A stretch of DNA of 64,000 nucleotides. Source: Leptolyngbyaceae cyanobacterium T60_A2020_046. GTDB lineage: Bacteria > Cyanobacteriota > Cyanobacteriia > Phormidesmidales > Phormidesmidaceae. Both the position numbers and the translations under genes were made by a program. The notes beneath the pieces are model-generated. The model was not told the origin of the DNA, did no database searches, and worked only from the letters and a program-made list of their open reading frames with translations. Location of the stretch: NCBI GenBank assembly GCA_015272155.1, contig JACYME010000090.1, positions 1 through 64,000 of the forward strand, written 5' to 3'. Of this stretch, positions 45,897 to 54,531 are shown piece by piece (position 1 is the stretch's first letter; every line of letters starts with the position of its first letter).

Positions 45897-46292
45897 TTAT
45901 GGCATTGGAAGCTGTCGGATGAAGGCCAGAAGTTCATCGGCTAACCATTCTTTTTCTGCGCGCGACAGCATGGTGCCGAATGTCAGCGTTTGAGCACCGG
46001 CGTAGAGGGTGATGACCTCAACAGGACGGCTGTTTTGAGTATAAGCGGTGTGTAGTTCCACGCCCGAGAGATCGCGGCTCAACCCGGACGTGACCCGTCG
46101 CCAAAACAAAATCTGATGAGTCAGGGTGAAGCGATCGCCCACCACCTGGAAATCAACGCGGCCAAATAACCCATTGACCACAACCCCCGCCATCCCCAGC
46201 CCTACGACCCAAAAGGGAATGGAAAAGAGCGGAAAGAAAATCGGAGCCCCGCTCAGCACTGCGCCCCCTGTCCACAGGGCAATGAAGCTCAG
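45897..46292 (-). pseudogene. Membrane-domain 3' part of the Ser/Thr kinase gene, after an amber codon
   Basis: This stretch is in the same frame as the kinase gene upstream and is separated from it only by TAG at 46293-46295. It encodes LSFIALWTGGAVLSGAPIFF and SIPFWVVGLGMAGVVVNGLFG as two membrane segments and a soluble tail with FTLTHQILFWRR and SRAEKEWLADELLAF. That is the usual C-terminal membrane-anchor domain of cyanobacterial kinases of this type, where a Trp (TGG) normally stands at the stop position. It may be unexpressed, or reinitiated from the GTG near 46259. Confidence 0.75.
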
Positions 46293-47267
46293 CTAAAAGA
46301 CTGCAAAGCACCCAATGCCAAGGGTTTCGCCCCGAAGGCCCGAGGACGGAATGACAAGCTTGAGGCGATCGCCCTCTCGGCGTAGAGTGATGGGGCTGCC
46401 GGGTGGTTTTTTGTGAGGATAAAACGCGCCAGTCCTGGGGAGACGCGCGATCGCAGGGCGCGGATTGTTCAATGCCGCGATCGCAGCCTGAGCGGAGGGA
46501 TAGCGATCCTCCACCAAGGGCTCCACCATGCCATTGAGCCAGGTGGCAAACGCCTCAGAGACGGTGACATAGGGCCGAAAGTTGATTTTCAAGCGGCTCT
46601 GGGGCAGGTCGCTGGGGGCTTGGTGGGTGAGGAGGTGAATCAGCGTTGCCCCTAGGCCATAGAGGTCGGTGGTGGGCACGGCCTGCCCCCGAAACTGCTC
46701 GGGAGCCATGTAGCCATAGGTGCCGACGACGGTGCTGCCAAAGGTCATGGTGTCGCGGTAGACCGTCTGCACAGCCCCAAAATCGACGAGGAAGATGCGA
46801 CCATCGTCGCGGCGGATGATGTTTTGGGGTTTGATGTCGCGGTGGATGATGGGTGGGTTGAGGCCGTGGAGGTAGACCAACACGGCCAGCACGTCGAGGG
46901 CGATGCGGCGCACTTCGGGTTCACTGAACCGCTCGCCTGCGGCGACGAGTTCCGCCAGCGATCGCCCCTCTGCCACTTCCTGCGCGATGTAAAAGTAGCG
47001 GTTGTCGGCAGTGTCGATTTGAAAATAGTCCACATACCGAGGAATGGCGGGATGATCAAGCCCCGCGAGCACCCTGGCCTCGCGCTCAAAGAGGTCAAGC
47101 TTTTTCCAGTCTGTCAGGCCGCGCAGGGACAACTCCTTCAGCGCAACGTGGTGTCCCGTGAAGCCATCTTCGGCTTCGTAGGTAATGCCGCTGCCGCCCT
47201 GGCCTAGGACGCGCAGCAGATGATACCGGGTCTGGATGACGGTGCCGGGGGGCTGTGGGTCGTGCAT
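46293..47267 (-). CDS. Serine/threonine protein kinase, truncated before its membrane domain
   Basis: 324 aa from ATG 47267. The complete Hanks-type kinase domain is present: glycine loop LGQGGSGITYEA, ATP lysine VALKELS, catalytic loop HRDIKPQNIIR, DFGAVQTV and the APE motif MAPEQFRG. After the kinase domain comes KLVIPSSGLRGETLGIGCFAVF, then TAG. The frame continues past this stop with the family's usual membrane segments, so the protein is cut at the start of its anchor. A soluble kinase would be made. ATG 47267 is preferred to a TTG four codons upstream. Confidence 0.88.
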   Translation of the reverse strand: MHDPQPPGTVIQTRYHLLRVLGQGGSGITYEAEDGFTGHHVALKELSLRGLTDWKKLDLFEREARVLAGLDHPAIPRYVDYFQIDTADNRYFYIAQEVAEGRSLAELVAAGERFSEPEVRRIALDVLAVLVYLHGLNPPIIHRDIKPQNIIRRDDGRIFLVDFGAVQTVYRDTMTFGSTVVGTYGYMAPEQFRGQAVPTTDLYGLGATLIHLLTHQAPSDLPQSRLKINFRPYVTVSEAFATWLNGMVEPLVEDRYPSAQAAIAALNNPRPAIARLPRTGAFYPHKKPPGSPITLRREGDRLKLVIPSSGLRGETLGIGCFAVF

Positions 47268-47420
47268 GGTGGGTGCCAAACTCCCGCTGCGCTGACGGCT
47301 GACGGCTGACGGCTGACGAATGAAGTGCCGAGTTCAGAATGCCCGAGTGGACGAATTAGGACTGCGATCGCGCCTGAATTTTCACCCCATTTCCCATCCT
47401 GTGCGGAGTTTGCTCAGACC

Positions 47421-48689
47421 TTACCAACGGCTGGCTTCGCAGGCGAGGAGTTTATCCAGGGCAGCGATCGCCTCCGAATCAGCCCCCTGGCGAATTTGCT
47501 GCTCCATCCCCACATTCATCAGCTCCATTTGGAGGCGCATGCGGTAGGCGTCTTGCACTTCAGCGGGGGCCGCCTGACCATGCGATCGCCCGCTGGCGGT
47601 GGCTGGGCGATTGTTTTGGAAGGCTTGATCGAGCCGGAAGCCGAGCTTTTCGCTAAGGGCGGTGATCACCGCCTGTTGATCGGGGCGGGCCTGCTGGAGC
47701 CAGGTATTGATTGGCGTGGCCAGAATGCGCTGGCGATCGCTGGGGGTTGCCTGGTCTTGCAGCCACGCTTCGGCTGTGGAAATGGGCCAGTCGGGCGTCA
47801 CCTTGTCGATTTTGGCAAAGGCGTGGGCCTCCGCGAATGACACGGTGCCGTTTTCGTCGTAGTCGGCGGAGGGGACGGGATTGCCGAGGCGATCGCGCCC
47901 GCTCAGGCCCGCAAAAAAGCTAGAGCTATAGTCGGCATAGTCGGCTTCGTTGACCAACGGCGTGCAGCCGACCGAGGGGCGGGTTTTGACGGTGGCAAAA
48001 AATCCGCAGCGGGGCTGCATGGCAATGGGATTGTTAGGATCGCCGCCTTCGTAAATCAGGTTGGCAAAGGAGCCGGAATAGCACTGGGCCATCATCGTCA
48101 CAAAGGGAACATCCGTGGGCCAGGCGTCGAGCCAGGTGGCGAGCGATCGCACCGAGAGATGGTCTTCACCCCACAAAATCAGGGCGTTGTTATTGGCATC
48201 GCGGCGGTTTAGCGCGCCATGCCCCGTGAAGTAGAAAAACGCCGAACAGGGCGTGTTGCCCACCACACCGGGCAAACTTTGCACCCACTGGCGCACATTT
48301 TGCAGCGTGGCCGGCCCGTCCAAATTGGGGATTTCTGGCGCTTTGAACTGTTCGCGCCCCTGGGGATCGAGGTAGCGCACCGTCGCTTGGTTGTTGTTGC
48401 CATTGGCAAAGAAAATCCGGCTTGGGGCGTTCCCTAGCCCTAGGGCGTTGAGGGTGCGCTGAAAATAGAGGACGTTTTTCTCAAGGGCAATTTCGTTGTA
48501 GCTGGGTGCGCCGCCCCCACCGACAACGAGAAAGCGGGTTGTGCTGGGGGGTGCTGGGGTGGAGGCGCGGAGGGTGGGCGACCCCATCTCCTGGAAATAG
48601 GCCAGCAAAATCCCGCCTGCGCCGCTGACAATCGCGATCGCGGCCATCCAGCCGCCGTGCCGCAGCCATCGCACAATCCGTTGCCTCAA
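47421..48689 (-). CDS. Caspase/legumain-like cysteine protease with EF-hand loop
   Basis: 422 aa. N-terminal signal anchor (about 12-31, GGWMAAIAIVSGAGGILLAY), then a caspase-fold domain of clan CD: catalytic His157 in FYFTGHGALN and Cys203 in MMAQCYSGSF, the pattern of C13/C14-type peptidases. A canonical calcium-binding loop DYDENGTVSFAE sits at 276-287 (ligand positions 1, 3, 5, 8, 12 occupied), so activity may depend on calcium as in metacaspases. It should be periplasmic or luminal. No ATG fits the start; TTG 48689 or GTG 48674 is used. The gene is downstream of a DUF1348 gene on the same strand. Confidence 0.85.
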   Translation of the reverse strand: MRQRIVRWLRHGGWMAAIAIVSGAGGILLAYFQEMGSPTLRASTPAPPSTTRFLVVGGGGAPSYNEIALEKNVLYFQRTLNALGLGNAPSRIFFANGNNNQATVRYLDPQGREQFKAPEIPNLDGPATLQNVRQWVQSLPGVVGNTPCSAFFYFTGHGALNRRDANNNALILWGEDHLSVRSLATWLDAWPTDVPFVTMMAQCYSGSFANLIYEGGDPNNPIAMQPRCGFFATVKTRPSVGCTPLVNEADYADYSSSFFAGLSGRDRLGNPVPSADYDENGTVSFAEAHAFAKIDKVTPDWPISTAEAWLQDQATPSDRQRILATPINTWLQQARPDQQAVITALSEKLGFRLDQAFQNNRPATASGRSHGQAAPAEVQDAYRMRLQMELMNVGMEQQIRQGADSEAIAALDKLLACEASRW

Positions 48690-48747
48690 TGTGTTGTTTC
48701 TACGATAGCCGACATCTCCGCCGACCGCACCCCCAGCCCGTGGCGCG

Positions 48748-49224
48748 CTATTCCGGGGAGTTGATCAGGCCGGGATGATCCTGGGGGCGTGGGCCAGAGG
48801 CCGCCCAATGGAAGCGGCGATCGGCCTCGGCAATGGGGCGATCGTTGATACTGGCTTCGCGGCGGCGCATCAGTCCGCTGTCGTCAAATTCCCAGTTTTC
48901 GTTGCCATAGGCGCGATACCACTGGCCTGCGTCGTCGTGCCATTCGTATTGAAAGCGCACGGCGATGCGGTTTTCGCCAAAGGCCCACATTTCTTTGACA
49001 AGGCGGTAGTCGAGTTCTTCGTCCCATTTGCGACGCAGAAAGGCGCGGATGGCGTCTCGTCCGCGAAAGACTTCGGCGCGGTTGCGCCAAAAGCTGTCTT
49101 CGGTGTAGGCCAGGGCCACGCGATCGGGGTCGCGGCTGTTCCAGGCGTCTTCGGCCATGCGAACTTTTGCGATCGCGATGTCGCGATCAAAGGGCGGGAC
49201 GAGGGGCTTCGGCGGGGTGCCCAT
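48748..49224 (-). CDS. DUF1348 family protein (NTF2-like fold)
   Basis: 158 aa from ATG 49224 ([15 protein letters not shown]). The sequence [23 protein letters not shown], then [19 protein letters not shown] and [12 protein letters not shown] (cited in pieces), fits the SnoaL/NTF2-like DUF1348 family. These are small single-domain proteins, often of unknown function, sometimes enzymes on small polar molecules. It lies 129 bases downstream of cynS, same strand, and might be part of that unit. Confidence 0.9.
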   Translation of the reverse strand: MGTPPKPLVPPFDRDIAIAKVRMAEDAWNSRDPDRVALAYTEDSFWRNRAEVFRGRDAIRAFLRRKWDEELDYRLVKEMWAFGENRIAVRFQYEWHDDAGQWYRAYGNENWEFDDSGLMRRREASINDRPIAEADRRFHWAASGPRPQDHPGLINSPE

Positions 49225-49353
49225 GGCAAATTCTCCAAATCTCAGGAAATACCGGGTTCCAAAAGAAGCGGCTGCTAGCAAAGTGCCAACAGCCACGGTT
49301 CCGCAAACAGTGAGGGGTCAAAGGGAAACGAATCGGCGTCTAGAAACGGTGGC

Positions 49354-49794
49354 TTACCACTTCTTGTAGGGCAGGAACTTGCCACACATGATCACTTTGA
49401 CGCGATCGCCCTTGGGGTCTTCTTCCTTCTCGACATCAATGGTGAAGTCGATCGCGCTCATAATGCCGTCGCCAAACTTCTCATGAATCACGGTTTTCAG
49501 CGGCATACCATAGACCTGCATGATTTCGTAGAAGCGGTAGATCAGCGGATCCGTCGGAACCACAGGATCCAGAGAGCCCTTCACCGGATACTCTGTCAGC
49601 GCCTCAATCAAGGCTGGGTCGGCCCCAATGGCCTCGACGATTTTGGTGGCTTCTTCGACGGAGGCACTGGCCTGACGATAAAACACTGACGCAATCCACA
49701 CTTCGTCGCAGCCGACCTTGGCTTCGAGATCAGCGAAGCTGAGGCCAGCGGCCTTTTTTGCAGCCAAGAGCTGTTCAGTGATGGCGGAAGTCAT
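49354..49794 (-). CDS. cynS: Cyanate hydratase (cyanase)
   Basis: 146 aa. Decomposes cyanate with bicarbonate to carbamate, which yields ammonia and two CO2. The N-terminal helix-turn-helix-like domain precedes the catalytic domain, with R87, E90 and S113 ([11 protein letters not shown] and IMSAIDF) matching Arg96, Glu99 and Ser122 of the E. coli enzyme. The C-terminal FLPYKKW is conserved. AAGAGGA precedes the ATG at good distance. It is last in the cynA-cynB-cynD-cynS transporter-enzyme group. Confidence 0.97.
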   Translation of the reverse strand: MTSAITEQLLAAKKAAGLSFADLEAKVGCDEVWIASVFYRQASASVEEATKIVEAIGADPALIEALTEYPVKGSLDPVVPTDPLIYRFYEIMQVYGMPLKTVIHEKFGDGIMSAIDFTIDVEKEEDPKGDRVKVIMCGKFLPYKKW

Positions 49795-49863
49795 GGTCAG
49801 ATCCTCTTAACAACATCGGTAAAACTGGGGGCACATGGCCCCACCTTGAGAAAACTGGGTCGC

Positions 49864-50715
49864 CTAGCGACCGATGCGCGCCGCCTCCACGGCGCGGGTT
49901 TCGCGGTAGAGATGACTCTCCATCTCGGCTTTGAGGGCGTGATATTCGGGGTGCTGCTCGATGGTTTCGCGATTGCGCGGGCGTGGGAAGGGCACCTCCA
50001 GAATTTCGTCGATGCGGGCGGCGGGGCCACGGGTCATCATCACAATGCGATCGCTCAGCAACAGCGCTTCTTCGATGCTGTGGGTGATCATGATGACGGT
50101 CTTGCGCTGCTGCTCCCAAATCCGCTCCACTTCCTCTTGCAGGAAACCCCGGGTCAACGCATCCAGCGCCCCAAAGGGCTCATCCATCAGCAAAATTTGC
50201 GGGCTGATGGCGAGGGCACGGGCAATGCCGACCCGCTGCCGCATCCCGCCGGAGATCTCGTGGGGGTGCCGGGTTTCGGCCCCGGTCAAGCCCACGAGCT
50301 GAATGTGTTCCTTCACGGTGTGCTGTACCTGCTTCGGCGACAGTTTGGGATACACGGTTTCGACGGCGAAGCGGATGTTTTCCTCAACGGTCATCCACGG
50401 CATCAGCGCATAGTTTTGAAACACCATGCCGCGATCGGGGCCGGGGCCAGTGATGGGCACGCCATTCAGCAAAATTTCGCCAGAGGTGGTGGGCGACAGG
50501 CCCGCAATCATGTTCAGCAGTGTGGATTTCCCGCAGCCCGATGGCCCAATAATGGACACAAAGGTATTGGGTTCAATGTCAATGCTGATGTCTTCAATGG
50601 CGATAAAGTCGTTAGACGCTTTACCCGAGAGACGGCTAAAGAGATCCTTTTTGCCATAGAACACTTTGGTGACATTGCGGGTGGATAGCTGCGCTGAAGA
50701 AGAAAAAGTATCCAT
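49864..50715 (-). CDS. cynD: Cyanate ABC transporter ATP-binding protein
   Basis: 283 aa from ATG 50715; a GTG at 50748 overlaps the cynB stop (GTGA) and would add 11 residues, and translational coupling makes that start credible. Walker [10 protein letters not shown], signature [10 protein letters not shown] and Walker [13 protein letters not shown] are complete. It belongs to the nitrate/sulfonate/cyanate importer ATPases (NrtD/SsuB type) and is identified as CynD by its place between the permease and cyanase genes. Confidence 0.93.
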   Translation of the reverse strand: MDTFSSSAQLSTRNVTKVFYGKKDLFSRLSGKASNDFIAIEDISIDIEPNTFVSIIGPSGCGKSTLLNMIAGLSPTTSGEILLNGVPITGPGPDRGMVFQNYALMPWMTVEENIRFAVETVYPKLSPKQVQHTVKEHIQLVGLTGAETRHPHEISGGMRQRVGIARALAISPQILLMDEPFGALDALTRGFLQEEVERIWEQQRKTVIMITHSIEEALLLSDRIVMMTRGPAARIDEILEVPFPRPRNRETIEQHPEYHALKAEMESHLYRETRAVEAARIGR

Positions 50716-50744
50716 CGGAATCACTGGATTGATAGGAGCGACAC

Positions 50745-51584
50745 TCACGACTTTCGACCAAATGCAACAAATCTCTCAAGGGCGGAAAAAATGCTATCGA
50801 GCACTAGGCCCACCAGCCCGATAATGAAAATTGCAACCAGAATGTTAGGCAAATACAGGTTATTCCACTCATTCCAAATGAAGTAGCCGAGGCCCGTGCC
50901 GAGCAACATTTCGGCGGCCACAATCACAAGCCATGCAATGCCCATGCTGATTCGGAGACCAGACACAATGTTGGGTAGTGCAGAAGGAATGATGACTTTG
51001 AAGATCGTTCGCAGCCTTGAAGCGCCAAGGGTTTTTGACACATCTAGATAGTCCTGGCTGACGTTGGAAACCCCAAAGGCCGTATTAATCAACGTGGGCC
51101 AAATGCTAGAAATCAGGATGATGAAAACCCCGGTTTTTTCGGAATCGCGAAAGATGTAGAGCCCGAGGGGAAGCCACGCCAAGGGCGAAATCGGCTTCAG
51201 CAACTGAATGTAAGGATTGAAGCCTCGCTGGGCGATTGGAGAAATGCCGATCAAAATACCGACGGGGACGGCCACGAGGGAGGCCAAAATGTAGCCGATC
51301 GCGACGCGACGCAGACTGATCAACAAGTTCCAGCCAATGCCCAAATCGTTGGGGCCGTTGTTGAAAAAGGGATTGGTGACCCACCACCACAACTCTTCAA
51401 TGGTTTTTGAGGCGGTGGGAAACCCCCGGGCAAAGAGGCCCGATCGCGCCCCAATTTCCCACAGCAGCAGGAAGGTCACCAAAGAGCCCACAAACAACAA
51501 AAAGGCGCGGACGTTGTCGTTAAAGAAAATAGATTCGCGATCGCCCCCATAAAAGGGAAAACCGCCAGATTTACTCACTGCCAT
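50745..51584 (-). CDS. cynB: Cyanate ABC transporter permease
   Basis: 279 aa with six membrane segments. The permease-ATPase contact loop is [24 protein letters not shown] (EAA-like, cited in part), and [17 protein letters not shown]-like sequence follows, typical of NrtB/CynB/SsuC. ATG 51584 has GGAGG seven bases upstream, itself inside a hairpin with CCTCC. 212 bases separate it from cynA. Confidence 0.93.
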   Translation of the reverse strand: MAVSKSGGFPFYGGDRESIFFNDNVRAFLLFVGSLVTFLLLWEIGARSGLFARGFPTASKTIEELWWWVTNPFFNNGPNDLGIGWNLLISLRRVAIGYILASLVAVPVGILIGISPIAQRGFNPYIQLLKPISPLAWLPLGLYIFRDSEKTGVFIILISSIWPTLINTAFGVSNVSQDYLDVSKTLGASRLRTIFKVIIPSALPNIVSGLRISMGIAWLVIVAAEMLLGTGLGYFIWNEWNNLYLPNILVAIFIIGLVGLVLDSIFSALERFVAFGRKS

Positions 51585-51591
51585 CTCAAAT

Positions 51592-51604
51592 CCTCCTCAG
51601 GAGG
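51592..51604 (-). promoter_or_regulatory. Hairpin that sequesters the cynB ribosome-binding site
   Basis: On the coding strand CCTCC, loop TGA, GGAGG; the GGAGG is the ribosome-binding site, seven bases before the ATG. Confidence 0.6.
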
Positions 51605-51796
51605 TGACTTGCAAACTGCGGATACCGCGTTTCTGATCTGAGGTGAGGGATCGCGGGCCTCTACCGATGAGCAAGACTGTTAGCCATTCCTCGCTACGGA
51701 GAACACACAGGAACTGGCGGAGGACGCCCTGTCAGGCCAATTGAGCGTCCACCGAAGGCACCAATGGATCCGGGCTCTCCGCCAGCGCAGACGCGC

Positions 51797-53137
51797 CTAC
51801 ACGCCGTATTCGTCGATTTGTTGCTGAACGTAGCCCTCGGGATCGCTGGGATCAAAGGGGCCAAACATCAGTTCCTCAGTGCGATAGGCATCGGTGGGTG
51901 GGGTTTGTCCCAATTCCTCGGCGAGTTCGCGCGCTAGGTCAGTGAGGAATACGTCTTTGCCGACCGTGTCATAGCCCTGCTCGGGGGTCGCCTTGGGAGC
52001 CAGCCCATCGCCCTGCAAATCCCAGCGGACAAGCTGCGACGAAATCCAGTTAGCAAAGCTCTGCCAAGGATAGGGGTCAAAGTCGATGCGGTCAGGAATG
52101 CTCAGGGTGTTGCCGTTGCCATCGTCAAAGTTGCCGGTAAGCACCGCTTCCACAACTTCCACGGGCTGGTTCAAGAAGGCGCGATCGGAGATGGCGGCGG
52201 CGATTTCCACCCGGTTGCCCGGATCGCTGGCATAGGCTGCCGCTTCGATGATGGGCTTGTTCAACGCGCGGAAAGTATTGGGGTTGGCGCTGATCCATTC
52301 GTCGCTAGCGGCAAAGGCACAGCAGGGATGCCCCGGCCAGATATCCTTCGTGAGGCGATAGATGAAACCAGCCCCTTCGTATACTGCCCGCTGGTTGAAG
52401 GGGTCGGGCATGAGCATGGCGTCGATGTCGCCCGCGATGAGCTGGGCGATGCTGTCTGGCGGGGGAACGGGACGAATCTGCACATCCACGTCGGGGTCAA
52501 TGCCGCCCGTCGCCAAGTAGTAGCGCAGCAGCAGGTTGTGCATGGAGTAGGGGAAGGGCACCCCGATGGTGAAGCCTCGGAAGTCGGCGGGGCCGTTGAC
52601 ATTGCCCTTGTGGCGCTCGGCGATGGTGATGGCCTGCCCGTTAATGTTTTCGATGCTGGCAAGCTTGACGCCAAAGGCCGCCGAGCCTAAGCCCAAAGTC
52701 ATGGCGATGGGCATGGGGGCGAGCATGTGATAGGCGTCGAGTTCACCCGCGATCGCGGAGTCACGCACTGCACCCCAGCTTGGCATCTTCACGACCGTGG
52801 CGTTGAACCCATACTTTTCGTAGAAGCCCAGGGGCTCAGACATGATGATGGGTGTTGCGCAGGTGATGGGGATGAAGCCGATTTGCAGATCGGTTTTCTC
52901 TAGCCCTTCGGTCGAAACAGGCTCCCCAGCAGGATCCGTTGCGGCGGGTTCGTTGCCGCCTGCACAGCTTGCCAAGGTGACGAGGGCCGCCCCGACCGCT
53001 ATATTGCGGAGAAACTCGCGTCGGGTTGAGTCACTGTTGCGAATCGCATCGGCGAAGAACAGCCCCGCTTGGGGGCCAAAGGCAGCGGCAAAGGCATTTT
53101 CGAGACCGCCCGCCTGCTCACAGAGGGCCAGAATCAA
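51797..53137 (-). CDS. cynA: Cyanate ABC transporter substrate-binding protein
   Basis: 446 aa. A type II solute-binding protein of the NrtA/CmpA/CynA family (LQIGFIPITCATPIIMSEPLGFY in part; GVKLASIENINGQAITIA). It starts with TTG in a TTGA overlap with the small upstream ORF. An unusual 37-residue leader precedes a twin-arginine lipoprotein signal: TRREFLRN at 38-45 and lipobox LASC at 55-58. No start codon lies closer to the signal, so the leader is probably translated. The protein should be exported folded by Tat and lipid-anchored outside the membrane. Identified as CynA from the adjacent cyn genes. Confidence 0.9.
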   Translation of the reverse strand: MILALCEQAGGLENAFAAAFGPQAGLFFADAIRNSDSTRREFLRNIAVGAALVTLASCAGGNEPAATDPAGEPVSTEGLEKTDLQIGFIPITCATPIIMSEPLGFYEKYGFNATVVKMPSWGAVRDSAIAGELDAYHMLAPMPIAMTLGLGSAAFGVKLASIENINGQAITIAERHKGNVNGPADFRGFTIGVPFPYSMHNLLLRYYLATGGIDPDVDVQIRPVPPPDSIAQLIAGDIDAMLMPDPFNQRAVYEGAGFIYRLTKDIWPGHPCCAFAASDEWISANPNTFRALNKPIIEAAAYASDPGNRVEIAAAISDRAFLNQPVEVVEAVLTGNFDDGNGNTLSIPDRIDFDPYPWQSFANWISSQLVRWDLQGDGLAPKATPEQGYDTVGKDVFLTDLARELAEELGQTPPTDAYRTEELMFGPFDPSDPEGYVQQQIDEYGV

Positions 53138-53370
53138 TTAATGGAATCTGCTGCCCGCAGTTGGTTTTGCTTGTAGAGGCCCATCTTGACCAGGTCATCG
53201 ACGAGATCAACGGGATCTTGGGGCATCGTCTGCATAAATTCCCAGTGGTCAAAGGCGGAATGTTGCCCCCCGCAAACGTTGCACATGGATTGCAGATTCG
53301 ACAGTTTTCCGTAGCTGTGACTAGCGCTTTGCCAGCCCTGAAAAGCCTGCTGTGCGGAAGTTAAAATCAT
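53134..53370 (-). CDS. Small CxxC protein translationally coupled to cynA
   Basis: 78 aa from ATG 53370 (MILTSAQQAFQGWQSASHSY). The middle holds CNVCGGQHSAFDHW: a C-x2-C-x3-H-x4-H pattern that could bind zinc or iron. The end DLVDDLVKMGLYKQNQLRA is an amphipathic helix. The TGA overlaps the TTG of cynA (TTGA), so translation of cynA should depend on it. I do not recognise it as a described part of cyanate operons. A purine-rich GGGGAAAG before the ATG is a usable ribosome-binding site. Coding potential is inferred from the coupling and composition. Confidence 0.65.
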   Translation of the reverse strand: MILTSAQQAFQGWQSASHSYGKLSNLQSMCNVCGGQHSAFDHWEFMQTMPQDPVDLVDDLVKMGLYKQNQLRAADSIN

Positions 53371-53545
53371 CGCTTTCCCCTGCCCAAAACGAACAACTCA
53401 ACGGCAAAAACGGCCTAATTTTATGCATGACTGCATGAATTAATGAGCACTTTATCAAGCTGAATGACAGATTGCATTGGATCTTTTTTGGCAGATAATG
53501 GGACTTTCTTTGGGAAATGAATCGGCGATCGCGAAAAGCATGACA

Positions 53546-53567
53546 TTCTGTCAACTCTGTTACAGAA
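53546..53567. promoter_or_regulatory. Inverted half-sites TTCTGT-N10-ACAGAA, possible operator
   Basis: A perfect 6-bp dyad with 10-base spacer (one helical turn and a half between centres) in the cyn promoter region, about 60 bases nearer to the genes than the NtcA-like box. No regulator is identified. Confidence 0.45.
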
Positions 53568-53625
53568 CGATCTGGACTGGCTCAAGATGCCCCCCAAACT
53601 GACGGCATATGGAGAGTAAAGCCGT

Positions 53626-53639
53626 GTATTTATTGTTAC
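53626..53639. promoter_or_regulatory. NtcA-like box GTA-N8-TAC
   Basis: GTA TTTATTGT TAC is an exact match to the NtcA consensus GTA-N8-TAC, about 256 bases before the small CxxC ORF. NtcA is the global nitrogen regulator of cyanobacteria and is known to activate cyn operons. The -10 element expected about 22 bases downstream is only weakly visible. Confidence 0.7.
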
Positions 53640-53718
53640 GAATTTCGCTAAAATCAGCGATCGGACATCATTCAAATCACTGGATGACGTGCTGAAGTGA
53701 GGCCAAAATTTGCGCCTG

Positions 53719-54531
53719 CTAAGGGCGATCGCTCATCCCCTCAGACGCGGCAAACTGCTGTCGCCATGCCTGAGGTGAAACACCGTGACACTGGCGAAAT
53801 TGCCGTGTGAAATACCCTGCATCGGGATAGCCCGATCGCTCGGCAACGTGTCGAATTGGGTCAGGCGTGGTTTTGAGCAACTGACGAGCTTGGGCCATGC
53901 GACGCTCAATAATCCACCGTTTGATCGTGCGCCCGGTTTGCTCCTGCACCAAGTTCGTGAGGTAGGCCGGAGAATAGCCCGCCGCCCGGGCGACATCGCC
54001 GAGATTAATGGCTTCTCGGTAGTGGGCTTCGATGAACTGAAACACCGCCGCTAGCTTGGGACAGTCCGGGAAAATGGGATCGGCCTCGTCTGCGCTTGAG
54101 GGCGACTCGGCAGCACTGGAATCGGCAGCGCCAGAAAGGGACACCACCCCACGGGCGACTTCCTCGTGGCGCTTGAGGCGGGCCGCGATCGCGGACAAAA
54201 ATTGCTCCACAGTACAAGGCTTGGTGAGGTAGTCGTCAGCACCCAATTCCATCCCGCGCCGCAAATCAGCCATGGTCACCTTGGCGGTGAGAAAAATCAG
54301 GGGAATGGCAGCAGTCGCCTGAGATCGCCGCAACACCGACAGCACCGAATAGCCATCCATATCGGGCATCATGATGTCGCAAACCACCAAGTTTGGCTGG
54401 CAGGTATTTGCCAGGTGAATGCCCTCTGAGCCGTTCCCGGCTCCATAGGCCCGAAACCCCTCAAACTCTAAACATTTCAAAAAAACGTTGCGAGTTTGGG
54501 CTTCATCTTCAATGACAAGAATGGTTTTCAT
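53719..54531 (-). CDS. Response regulator with AraC-type DNA-binding domain
   Basis: 270 aa. Receiver domain with D52 in LVVCDIMMPDMDGY and Lys in DYLTKPCT, a Ser/Ala-rich linker (about 125-150), and a C-terminal AraC/XylS helix-turn-helix pair (about 160-262, LGDVARAAGYSPAYLTNLVQ and RHVAERSGYPDAGYFTRQFR, in part). It acts as a DNA-binding transcription regulator. Its partner is very probably the PAS kinase encoded divergently 444 bases away. It stands immediately upstream of the cyn operon, same strand; control of cyn is a reasonable guess only. Confidence 0.94.
   Translation of the reverse strand: MKTILVIEDEAQTRNVFLKCLEFEGFRAYGAGNGSEGIHLANTCQPNLVVCDIMMPDMDGYSVLSVLRRSQATAAIPLIFLTAKVTMADLRRGMELGADDYLTKPCTVEQFLSAIAARLKRHEEVARGVVSLSGAADSSAAESPSSADEADPIFPDCPKLAAVFQFIEAHYREAINLGDVARAAGYSPAYLTNLVQEQTGRTIKRWIIERRMAQARQLLKTTPDPIRHVAERSGYPDAGYFTRQFRQCHGVSPQAWRQQFAASEGMSDRP

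Larger units (their letters stand above)
53371..53718. other. Promoter region of the cyn operon
   Basis: 348 bases, distinctly A/T-rich, between the cyn group and the AraC-type regulator gene. It contains an NtcA-like box (53626-53639) and the inverted pair TTCTGT/ACAGAA (53546-53567). Otherwise nothing assigned. Confidence 0.6.
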
